Shown: piece after piece, positions 54,901 through 64,000 of the stretch
Layout of the letters: the number at the start of each line of letters is the position of its first letter
Numbering within the stretch: position 1 is the first letter of the stretch
Translations under genes and position numbers: made by a program
The notes under the pieces: model-generated
The model's database searches: none
What the model was told of the DNA's origin: nothing
The model's input: the letters and a program-made list of their open reading frames with translations, nothing else
Source: Incurvaria masculella
Taxonomy: Eukaryota > Arthropoda > Insecta > Lepidoptera > Incurvariidae
Assembly (NCBI GenBank): GCA_946894095.1
Contig: OX335653.1
Location: 11,723,001 to 11,787,000 of the forward strand
Reading direction: 5' to 3'
Length of the DNA stretch: 64,000 bases

Positions 54901-56454
54901 TGTTCTGCGTGCAATCAACAGCGCTCACATAATTTGCCCTCAGAGGTCGTAACAACGATAAAAATAAGAATGAAACGCCAACATTATTTCTGTCTCTTTT
55001 CCGCTCTACCTGAAACTTTTCTTCATTTGGTGAAACATTTCGATATTTTGTATGTTTCGATTGTTGCAATATTATTATCATCACATGATATTCTAATACC
55101 TCAATAATAGGATGTTTAACAAAAGCATGTTTTAAAACACAGTAATTATATTTTATAAATGAGCGGAAAATTGGTAAATTAGTCTTCTGCGCAACCAATT
55201 TAAATATAAATTTAATTCCACATAATATCTAATCTAATCAATGTATTTATAAATGTTCTCTTTACTGGTTGATGCAAAATATTTATCTGTATGTAAGTTT
55301 AAAAAAATTGGTTCGTATTCATTTAGTACGCAAACATAAAATTAGCTATGGGGTCAATCAGACAATTTTGCTCCTGGAACATACTTTACAGACATATTAA
55401 ACATAGTTTACAATTGAACATATTCCAAGCCCACAAATTGGCGTATAACCTCATCTCTCCGAAAAACTACACGGCAAATGCAAAGAGGACGCCTCGCGAG
55501 TACGTAACTGCTGGTTCCCGCCCGGGGCGAGCCACTCGGGAGTTTTATAACTAATCAAAACTTTTTCCCGGCGGACCTAATGATGCGCGTTTAATTTGAA
55601 TTCACCTCCACATGAGAAAGGACCCGATTGTCCGTGATAGGGCGTAAACACATCCGACCATCGGCGTTTGTAATTATTACTAATAGTAAATTAGCGTAGA
55701 AGAGTTGTGCACAAGTTTGTAAATGTGAACCGCACGATAGATAGCACATCAGGTAAGGCAGATGTTTCTCAATGAAGATGCGTTCATTTTTCATCGATTT
55801 TCATTCGTTCGTTCGATTTCGTTTTGTTGTATACGAACATATTCATTTTATGTATTTAATGGATGCGACGAAACCGTTATCTCAGCGATATCTACATTTC
55901 GAGCATTGTAATCACATTTTGAAAATAATCTGAAAAATTTTTGGTCGTGACATTCGTCGGAAGGAGGATTGGAACCTGCTACCAAAAATTTTTTTTGCGA
56001 GCGAGATGTCGCTGAAACTCAAATTTTAGTTTTTTCAGAGAAACATAACTTCAAAACCTTGGTCTAGCGTTACTAAATACTTATAGTTGCGTCGATTTAT
56101 CTTATGATACAAAGAAATTTTACAGCCGGACTATCATGACTTGTACTTACAAGTGCGCGAATATCTGTCAGCAAAACTTTATGATTATTAAGAAAGCGCT
56201 CCAGTCTGTCCGTGCCCCGTGTCTCGGACTACGCTATGCAAATCTTTATCGGAAGTTGGACCGGGCAGGACTGGCTCTTTTGCAAATGGCTCTCGTAAAT
56301 ATAATCGCTTTGTGAAATACCTGCAGTAAAATCGCTTTCCATTTTGCAGTACCCTTGATATAAGCGCCATATCGTAATGGACTGGTTATTAGCTTTGGAG
56401 TGGCGGATATTACTAACGAGTAAGAAAAGTGTGAAAAACGTTTTTTTTTCGAGT
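54901..56454. other. Intergenic
   Basis: The segment 55950-55982, read on the minus strand, AGCAGGTTCCAATCCTCC followed by TTCCGACGAATGTC, matches the T-arm side and flank of the pseudo-tRNA at 38250-38282. It is therefore a fragment of that repeat. Otherwise nothing recognised. Confidence 0.4.
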
Positions 56455-56690
56455 TTGGTGTAGGTCTTACAAGAAAATGTATTTGACCTACAAGGTGGTA
56501 GTGTTAAGCCCGCCCGGGTCCGGGTTTGTACCATCACTTTTGATGAAAATATGGTTAAAACGATACGGAAAAATGTTTGGTGTTTTCCATTCAGTTCAAT
56601 GTAGCCGTGTTCAAAAAGGGAAGGCATGGCACCAAATTCGTCCGGGCATGCGGTGTGTTGCTAATATCATAACGGTTTGATTAAAAGGGT
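56455..56690 (+). mobile_element. SINE body fragment
   Basis: AAGCCCGCCCGGGTCCGGGT, ATATGGTTAAAACGATACGG, TTCAATGTAGCCGTGTTCAA, GGAAGGCATGGCACCAAATT and GGTGTGTTGCTAATATCATA. Confidence 0.7.
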
Positions 56691-57109
56691 AACTATACTT
56701 CTTATGAAGAAAGAACACTATTCTTGTTAAGAGAAAGCTATAAAATGAAGTAATTACGTTTACTTGATATTGTAAAGCTTAATTCGACCAATTTATCTTA
56801 CCAATGCGTGGTCCAATAATTCCTGTTTTGTAACCAATAACTGAGAGTTCTCTCCACATACCTTGCATAAGCGCCATGATTTTTAACAACTCCACACATA
56901 TATTTTGTTCGTTGTAAAACTACGTATTTACTGTGCAATAAACATTTAATACCACACGTCTAAATTGCAACGAAAACGTATGCTGCCTTATTTTGATGTT
57001 TATTTTTATTTATTTGAATTATTGCAATGTATCCTGTGCTTTGATGGTTCCGGCAATTGTTCCCAATGCATTTCATCCTGTACATGTCTAAATGTGACCG
57101 TAGGATTTT

Positions 57110-57375
57110 TTTTATTTTTTGTTCGAATTCCACGTAGAACTGTAGGTCCCCTTCATTACTCACTAGGTTGCAAGGTGTATCCCGCCGAGGTTGATAGCAT
57201 CTCGATGGTCGAAGCGGCGGCGACGCAAATAGTCCGTGTTTTCTATCCGGTTCAATCCGGTAGAATCCAAATTCTAGCCGTGCAATATAAGAAAGATGTT
57301 GGCATAGGACCCAGTTCCCATGAGGTGTTGCGGTTATATTATGTCAATAGGGTGGTATTACCACCTATTCCCCGT
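57110..57375 (+). mobile_element. SINE body fragment
   Basis: GTTCGAATTCCACGTAGAAC, TCGATGGTCGAAGCGGCGG, CTAGCCGTGCAATATAAG, GTTGGCATAGGACCCAGTTC. The head is missing. Confidence 0.65.
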
Positions 57376-57599
57376 TACGGGAATTTCTAACAAAGCAAAT
57401 AGAGACATTTCGCTGCAACTCTTCGTTATTTTAATTCGCACGTCGATTGTCGGCAAGTTTGTTGTGGCGGCGCTCGGCTTAATATAGCGTGGCGGGACCC
57501 ATACGAACAGTCGACGATATGATATGTACATCATTTGTACCACTGAATTATATAATCGTTACAGGCCTTTCGACGGTTTAAACCAGCGAGCATTTTTTT

Positions 57600-57965
57600 T
57601 TATGTTAAGCCCGGCATATGGCGTACGCCAGGACCTAAAGGTGCCCGACGACGCACATAGAATCACGGGAGTAGAAATCGAATGTAGTTTTCAGTTAACA
57701 GCCACTTTACATACGGAAACTGTAGCGGCGGCGAGTGAGTTCGCTTACTACTGATTTTATCGAGTTCCCACGACCCGAAAGAACACGTAATAACTTCACA
57801 GGGTGCTATTAAGATTCGATGATGAACATTCGATGTTGCGCGTTCCGAATTCGTTAGCTAATGAAATACAGTTAGACGTTTTCCACTAACTCACGGCTAC
57901 GATGCCGCCATTGGAATGAGTTTCGGTCGCTGCTCCAGTCGTTTCATGCTCTATGGTCAAAGCTT
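57600..57965 (+). repeat. 'CGGCATATGG' and 'ACATTCGATGTTG' repeats side by side
   Basis: 57603-57670 (GTTAAGCCCGGCATATGGCG, GTGCCCGACGACGC) is the repeat also seen at 5285. From 57724 follows the fullest copy of the other family: GAGTGAGTTCGCTTACTACT, ATTTTATCGAGTTCCCACGA, ATGAACATTCGATGTTGCGC, GACGTTTTCCACTAACTC, GAATGAGTTTCGGTCGCTG. Confidence 0.65.
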
Positions 57966-58606
57966 ACAGTTATTTTTGTGTAACCATGATTCTTAGCACT
58001 AATGGTATATATGTAACAAACAAAATGTAGTTTTTTTCCAGTACAGAGTTTTGTCTATTTTTGCTTACAATGAAAATCTATCTTTGCCTCTTTTATAAGA
58101 TTGATAGATACCTAAATAATCAATGATAGAGACGAATTTTCCCTGAAGTGCTGCGTTCTTAGCGGACTTGCCATCCGTCGAGCAACGTCCATGACAGTGT
58201 CTACAGAACAGATCGAGTGACCCTACAAAGCATCTGTGGCTCAGAAACCCCAAGCCATGAAGCTCGAGGCTGTATTTGCCAAACGATACAGGAATCTTAT
58301 TCATGCTCTATTGTTAACGTTGCTCTCAAACCATTACTATATAATATTAAGAGTATAATAAGAGTATAATTGTCAGTTCTTCTTCATCCGTGGTAATCGA
58401 ATCGTCTTCAAAATTATAACAAATCCATAATGGAGAAAAGTAAACGAATAACAAGGACCCCATCAGGAGCTGGGAGCCTACCTGCCAATTTGTGAAAACA
58501 GTTTACCATCTTCGAACTAATTTGTGTCAGTAAAGAACCTTTTGCAACTAAGCTGGATAATTGGGTTTTAAACTCAATAAAATTCCGATACCCCCACAAT
58601 TCTAAT
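57966..58606. other. Intergenic, nothing recognised
   Basis: No exon or repeat could be supported. Confidence 0.4.
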
Positions 58607-58795
58607 AGGACTGTGGGAGAATTCCAAATTATGGGTATACAGCAGGTGGCGAAATTGGTAGACGCAATACCCCCAAATGGTATGTTTTTCTAGTTCGGGT
58701 CCAGCCTTGCAGTATATTCGTAAAGTAGTTCTCTTTACTGGGCTTTTTCTTTAATTAATATGTCCTTGCTTCACGGTTGATTATACATACATACA
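58607..58795 (+). mobile_element. Repeat carrying a pseudo-tRNA-Leu
   Basis: GGACTGTGGGAGAATTCCAA and ATTATGGGT are followed by the tRNA-Leu-like module, and then by ATATTCGTAAAGTAGTTCTC ... CCTTGCTTCACGG. The same framing sequences flank the modules at 38206 and 40096. Confidence 0.6.
58640..58712 (+). tRNA. Pseudo-tRNA-Leu (CAA) of bacterial/organellar type
   Basis: CAGCAGG, then TGGCGAAATTGGTAGACGC, then ATACC-CCCAAAT-GGTAT (anticodon CAA, which is Leu), a short stretch in place of the long variable arm, then AGTTCGGGTCC and CTTGCAG. The D-arm word is identical to that of bacterial tRNA-Leu as I know it. The missing variable arm, the C at position 33 and the acceptor mismatches argue against function. 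Confidence 0.55.
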
Positions 58796-59529
58796 TATCA
58801 CTTTCCATAACCCTTATCTTATTCCACATTATGTTTTAGTATTTTATTCATGTATTAGTTTATATTTTGTAGAAAAAAAAATACATTTCCAAGTGTTACA
58901 CAGTGTTCCTAAGGACGAATTGAATTGAATTTGGAGATGTTCTAACCCAATAGGCCAGGTAGGTATTGTCAGCTAATGTTAGGGCCATTGTGCCTCGGGA
59001 GTTAGGTGCTACGGAGGTCGCTATGCCTACCTATTACGAGATGCACCCCATGCAAAACTGTGTTTCATGTGGTAACAGCTGGAAGCTGGGATAAATTTAA
59101 TCACAAAATCTTAGGCAAGATATTTTATATTTTCAAATTTTTCTGTTGTCGTTATATCTTTAAATAATCACCGAAAATTACTTTTATGAAATTTGTTATA
59201 AATATAATAATAAATTATATTAATTTACATAAATTATTTAAACGTTCTTGTTCAAAGAAATGGCCAAAATGCACAATTCTCTCCCTCCCAGTCCTTTGAG
59301 GTCGTTATGGCTGCCCATTGCGACCTCAGCGGCACAATCGCTGGAATGGAATAACAAGAAGCTGCGCTGCCGATTACATTTTCCAAAATATTTTGGTTCT
59401 TTTTCGCCCTTACAGTGCAATGTTTAAATCCGTGAAATCGCAGCGAACGTGTGAGAAGTATAGAATAATCCCACCACGCGTCGGAGGCGAGGCGGCAAGA
59501 GGAGATACGCAGCCCTAATCCCAGCATAC
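58796..59529. other. Intergenic, nothing recognised
   Basis: Open frames at 59240-59550 overlap on both strands and carry no motif. Confidence 0.4.
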
Positions 59530-59544
59530 GTGCCTCACCTATCG

Positions 59545-59750
59545 GGGAAGGCATTACCGCGGAAGTCCGGGCGGTTGCGCGGCGGCGGCGGCGCGGCGGT
59601 GGCGGGAGACAACCTTTGTGCCACCTTTGTGCTCGTTTTTGTATGTTTTTGTCGAGCGTGTTTGTCGATGGCGGAGGAGGCGGCGTGTCCGTTTTGGCGG
59701 AATTTTGTAGCGTGCAAGGATGCTCGCCTTACCTCGGTAATCTTTTGAAC
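59545..59750. other. CpG-rich island-like segment
   Basis: A (CGG)n-rich stretch (GCGCGGCGGCGGCGGCGCGG) and many CG dinucleotides. It could be a promoter region, but I find no exon or start signal that I would defend. Confidence 0.35.
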
Positions 59751-60007
59751 GCGCGAAAAGGATTAGAGATTTCTTAGTCAGTTCCTTAGAGGATAAAAAT
59801 CACTAGCTGTGCACTACTTGCTCCACTCTGAACAAAACTGTTTTAGGGCGCTGTCAGGTTGATAGTTTTTCCGTGATGAAAAATATCCTATTTGCCGTAA
59901 TTCGTGTATCTAAGGTTCATTCAAATACGCCTGCAAGCGTGATTTACGAACACCTTGATAATAACGGCTCGACTGAAATAATATCATGAGAACATTTGGT
60001 TGCTAGC

Positions 60008-60853
60008 TAAGGTAGCCGACTCCGCTCGGGTCAATGTAGTTTTGTTGTCGGGCTAAATTACTTCCTGGATATTGTATGAATTCCCTATACAAACTTTCAT
60101 TCCCTATTTCACATCCTTCTAGTTCATTTTTAACCGACTTAAAAAAAGGAGGAGGTTATCAATTCGTCTGAATGTTTTTTTTTATGTTTGTTACCTCATA
60201 ACTTTTGCCTGGGTGAACCGATTTTGATTTTTTTTTTTTTAAATGCTTCCCAAGTGGTCCCATTTCAATTTGGTTAAGTTCTGACAATGATATCCATGAG
60301 AAAATCATATAAGTCTTAAATTTGTATTAAGATGTGCGCGACAAATGGCCCAATAACTCAATATAACGCCAACCGATTTCGGTGATTCTTTTTTTATTGG
60401 AAAGGACGTGTACAAATTAGTAAGTGTATTTCAGATTCACTAAAAATAAACAAATAAAAAAAATTACAAAAACAAAAACCGACTTCAAAGAAAATGCACT
60501 AAAAAGTAAAAAATAATTGCCATTTTTGTAGATACGATTTTTGTTATTTTTTGAGTCGGTGTCAGCCAAGGTCGCCAAGGTTCTCTTGATTGGCGCAGCG
60601 CGTGCCCGGCTGACGCCGACTCAAAGAATAACAAAAATCGTAATTACAAAAATGGCAATTATTTTTTAATTTTTAGTGCTTTTTCTTTGAAGTCGGTTAT
60701 TTTTTTTGTTAAAATTTGTTGCCACAAATATTAGCCTTCTCCAAGGTCTAAACTCTCTCTATACTGGAATTCATCAATATCGAGTCAGCGGTTTAGGCGT
60801 CAAAACGCAACTGACAGAAAGAGTTACTTTCGCATTCATAATAATAGTATGGA
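60008..60853 (-). mobile_element. Helitron-like element split by a foldback element
   Basis: On the minus strand the 5' part (60725-60853) has ATTATGAATGCGAAAGTAAC, GACGCCTAAACCGC and CTTGGAGAAGGC. The 3' part (60008-60125) has GACCCGAGCGGAGTCGGCTA and ends CTTAGCTAG. Together they resemble the element at 31142-31417. The 60130-60722 element sits between them. Confidence 0.55.
60130..60722. mobile_element. 'GGAGGAGGTT' element ending in a large foldback
   Basis: It begins AACCGACTTAAAAAAAGGAG and continues GAGGTTATCAATTCG, TGCGCGACAAATGG, ACGCCAACCGATTTCGGTG. Its right part is a palindrome: AACCGACTTCAAAGAAAATG ... GAGTCGGTGTCAGCC (60477-60573) against GGCTGACGCCGACTC ... CTTTGAAGTCGGTT (60609-60708). 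The loop at 60573-60608 is GC-rich. The same design occurs at 23.7-24.6 kb. Confidence 0.7.
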
Positions 60854-60904
60854 TTTACCAGTAACGTCAGTACGAACTTTCGGTTTGTTTGTCCAAATAT
60901 GAAT

Positions 60905-60980
60905 ATAATCCCATAGAAATTAGGTGTTGTGCCAGGACATTACCTTTACGTGCATGGCTACATTGAACTGTATTCCGGTA
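60905..60980 (-). mobile_element. SINE body fragment
   Basis: GAAATTAGGTGTTGTGCCAG, GACATTACCTTTACG and GGCTACATTGAACTGTATTC. Confidence 0.55.
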
Positions 60981-61451
60981 TTCCGATATTCCGTCTTTCT
61001 ATGCATTTTTATGTAATTCTTGCACGGTTTTACCACACAATTGGGCCAGAGGCGATGCGCATGCGTATGACGACAGGAAGCGGCTGTCTGAGGACAAAGT
61101 GGTGTCCCAGTGACGCATATAACACCCCTTTTATTCCTTCATATATTTAGTATTGAAGGGCCTGTCATTACGTAGTAATATATATGTCAATGCCTACGTC
61201 AGCTACTCAAAATCTTCGTCTGCACGTTCATAATATGCCTGGTATAATCAATACTGATTCATATATATAAAATATAAAAATCGTATGCATAACAATTTTT
61301 GCTGTCATTTGATGCACTTAACTTTTTTATTCATATTTTAAGCGAAAATAGAATAAATATATTAAATTAACATAAACAAAAGCAGAGGAGTTTTTAAATT
61401 ATTTTTAAAATACGTTTGTTCGGGAAGCGACGTTTAGTACTTTCCTCTTAA

Positions 61452-61812
61452 GGATGTTCCGACCCATATAAAGTTGTTTGCAAACATAACGCAAAAAGAA
61501 TTGCACTTTAAGCCACGAATTAATAATAAAAGTTTAATATAGTCATATTACTTGCAGCGAAAACAATTTCACAATTTCAGGATTATTGGTTTTGTTACAA
61601 TTTATTTAAATACGATTTTTATTTAACAGCGCCATATAACGGTGTAAAATTTCTAATCGGCGATTACAACGAAACCAATAAACCTGAAATTGTGAATATG
61701 TTTTCGCTGCAACTACTATGGCTATATTTAATATTTTTGACGAATTCGTGCCTTAGAGTGCAATACTTTTTGCGTTCTGTGTAAAAAAAAAATTGTATGG
61801 CTCGGAACATCC
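61452..61812. mobile_element. TTAA-flanked foldback MITE
   Basis: Flanked by TTAA at 61448-61451 and 61813-61816. The left arm begins GGATGTTCCGACCCATA and runs through AACGCAAAAAGAATTGCACT and TTGCAGCGAAAACAATTTCA to TTATTGGTTTTGTT. The right arm is its imperfect reverse complement and ends GGCTCGGAACATCC. The arms are about 155 bp each and the spacer is about 50 bp. Confidence 0.85.
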
Positions 61813-61819
61813 TTAAGAA

Positions 61820-62857
61820 GTTTATTGTAACCATGGATAAATGATAGTAGTGGAAGATTACTAACGTGACTGAAACGGAATAATAAAAGTCAACAAACCG
61901 CGTTGCATTTCGCATTTGAGAATACATTAAATACAAACCAACCAATTTCAATGATATTTTTTATTTACAACGTCAAACGTTTTCATCATGCCTGCTTATG
62001 CAAAATTTGGAATTAAACTTAGTATCTAGTTCTGGCAGTGACGGGAGATGGCGCTGGTAGCAAATGTCATAGTAACAGCGAAAGTAAGAATTATTTATTG
62101 AATTTTGTACGTTGTATGACATTAGCAGTCTTTCCCTACTATCCTTTATCTGTGTTTAAACGGACGGCTTGGATTCTACAAAATCAGCTGTTTTCGTTAT
62201 ACAAACTGCAACAGTGAAGAGAATGTTCCTCTTCACTTCAAACACAGCACGTCTGAAGCCACTCGGGGTTTACGAGCACGGATGGCCGCCGCCGATGCCT
62301 TATCTTTACTCGTTTATCCGGCTATCTCCTCTGCCGGATAAACGAGCCCTTTCACTGTCGCTGTGTCGCAATCGATAGCATTGCTGACGAAGGCAGCTTT
62401 CTTTTGCTTAGCTAGGGGAAAATCTCCCTTGTTCTCGATCGGTCTCATCTGATACGATCGCATTTCTAAAGTTGCTGGAAATCCTGCTCAGCTGTCATTT
62501 CAAATGTAAAATTTTATAATGGGGCAGAGGTTTTTGATGATTAACAGATTTTTTTTCTTTGATCGAATGGCCGAAATTTAAGCGTTAAAGGAAATTGCCA
62601 GTCCATATGCTCATCTCCTAGGAGATGTTCTCACATATAGATGTCATAGAGATGGATTTCAATAAGGAAAAAAAAAACACACAATAACAAAAGAAGTGAT
62701 CATAAAACAAGAATGAAATCTGGAAAAAAGACTACAAATATCAATTGAATCAAAATTATAAGTAATATAAATTTATAAAGGTACAATTTAAAAGCTACAT
62801 AACTATATAAAAGGTAAAGGTACAGGTATATTATATTAAGATTTCAATCAAAGATTT
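61820..62857. other. Intergenic with two hairpins
   Basis: Two compact inverted repeats lie at 62213-62237 (9-bp stem, AGTGAAGAG) and 62309-62346 (perfect 14-bp stem, CTCGTTTATCCGGC). The surrounding 62160-62400 is GC-balanced. No gene recognised. Confidence 0.5.
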
Positions 62858-63360
62858 TAGGGTTCCGTACCCAAGGGTTTTTTATGCAACCTGACATGGA
62901 TGGCTAATACCACACAACTACCGTTATGATATTAGCCCAATACACCATATTCCCGAAGGAATTAGGTATCATGCCAGGACCTTCTTTTCATGACCACTGC
63001 TACATTAAACTGCATGGAAAACACATCGACCATCTTTTCATCCAATGCGATGGTACCAACCCGGGCGGGCTTAAACCCTACCACCTAGTAGGGGAGGGGG
63101 CCCTACAATTGTTCATGAACTCCGAACAATAGAGCACCTCGCATTCGTGACGAAATGCACTTATCGAACTCAGAAAGAGAAAGAAAATGGGGCATGTAAG
63201 GGCGAGGAATTGAACCCAGACCTCTTGTACGCTAGGTCAATCCCCGCGCCACTAGGCTACGAGCCGCCGGGTGCCAACGGGGCCCTATTACTAAGTCTCC
63301 ACTGTCCGTCCGTTCATCCTTCCGTCTGTCAGTGGGCGGTATCTCATAAACCGTTAAACA
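62858..63360 (-). mobile_element. 'GGAACCCT' element interrupted by a SINE
   Basis: AGGGTTCCGTACCCAAGGGT (62858-62877) and GGGTGCCAACGGGGCCCTAT ... CATAAACCGTT (63269-63356) belong together. The SINE at 62880-63266 lies between, with GGGT repeated at both edges. Confidence 0.7.
62880..63266 (-). mobile_element. tRNA-derived SINE, near full length
   Basis: On the minus strand it reads GCGGCTCGTAGCCTAGTGGC (box A), GGTCTGGGTTCAATTCC (box B) and TGCATTTCGTCACGAATGC. The body then continues through GTTGGTACCATCGCATTGG to GCTAATATCATAACGG, TTAGCCATCCATGTCAGG and an A-tail. It is close to the copy at 35926, with a deletion in the middle. Confidence 0.85.
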
Positions 63361-63369
63361 TAGAAGTTT

Positions 63370-64000
63370 TTTACGCATGTCCGGCAAAGGCTTATATTAT
63401 CGGGATCTGGAAATTACTTAAAAAAGTCTCATCTAAAATTGCTACGAGAACCGCTCCACAACTGGCTAATAGTGATTAAGTCCAGGTATAAAATCCCCAA
63501 GCTTTGTTTGACCAAGCAAAGTTCTATCTGAGAGCCGCGGGGCAGAAGTCAAATTGACAGAAAAGGTTGTACAAATAGTGAAAGGGAAGGAGGGCAAAGG
63601 CCCTCGGGCTGTGAGCCAGCGCCATCTAGCGGGTGGCCGCACGTAGCGAGCTCTCGGCGGAATATTAATCGAGAGGCTGGTAGGTAAATGGCTAGTTTGT
63701 TTACTTTTACCTCAATTTCACCAGCTACGAGAAACCTCAAGGTGCAGTTGTCTCTGTGGAGAATTAATTTGAAGGTAAGAAAATGGAAATCGTAGGCACT
63801 CGGTAATGGTAGAACTCGCTCAAGGTTTTTTTTATTTTGCAGGTACTTGGACCGTACCAATATTAATTTAATGCCATGATATTCAGAGGAAAACACCAAA
63901 TGTATATGAACATATTTTCCCAAACACTGACTTACGATGGCATATCATGTGGCTTTAAATTACTAACATGCAAAAGTGTTTTATGTAAATGAACATGGAC
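63370..64000. other. Intergenic, nothing recognised
   Basis: No exon, RNA gene or repeat could be supported in the last 600 bases. A frame of 124 codons on the minus strand (63549-63923) has no motif or splice context. Confidence 0.4.

Noticed and set aside
63549..63923. Open frame of 124 codons on the minus strand
   Set aside because: No recognisable motif and no splice context; probably chance.

Overview
This 64 kb window looks like an AT-rich, repeat-dense insect nuclear genome, most likely a lepidopteran (moth or butterfly). The clues are an insect-type Ig-superfamily adhesion gene with short exons and large introns, many tRNA- and 5S-headed SINE fragments, CTAG-ending Helitron-like fragments, a 5'-truncated RTE LINE, and many foldback or TTAA-flanked MITEs. 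This placement is inference from recognised families; species cannot be fixed by eye.

Only one protein-coding gene is convincing. Its last four coding exons lie on the + strand at 853-1002, 5955-6023, 7564-7647 and 8105-8202. They join in one reading frame, all at phase-1 junctions. They encode the end of the last Ig domain, a linker rich in Thr, Pro and Ser, a charged segment and a short hydrophobic C-terminus that resembles a GPI-attachment signal. The best match by eye is the lachesin / Dpr-interacting protein (DIP) family of neuronal adhesion proteins. The N-terminal part lies upstream of the window. Probable 3' UTR or downstream sequence runs to about 10.9 kb.

The most striking structure is directly behind the Ig exon (1003-2502). 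There the exon and its flanking intron have been amplified into about nine decayed copies. Several keep recognisable splice sites, and those that keep the 5' end carry the same early stop. Part of the array has been invaded by the antisense 3' end of an RTE LINE, and that hybrid unit was then amplified.

From about 11 kb to the end I find no confident host gene. The sequence is a mosaic of transposable elements, often nested. It includes three similar TTAA-flanked MITEs (11.0-15.2 kb), a dead Tc1/mariner element (18.0-19.1 kb), large foldback elements (20, 24, 60 and 61.5 kb), two antisense LINE reverse-transcriptase fragments (4-5 kb and 28.4-29.3 kb), an RTE tail with clear target-site duplications (46.5 kb), and sixteen pieces of one SINE body carried by different RNA-polymerase-III heads. 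There is also a second repeat family carrying pseudo-tRNAs of bacterial or organellar type (38.2, 40.1 and 58.6 kb). Several CpG-rich stretches without open exons (16.1, 36.8, 37.7, 39.6, 48.8 and 59.6 kb) could be regulatory or old repeats. A few isolated open segments with splice-like borders are given only as weak candidates.
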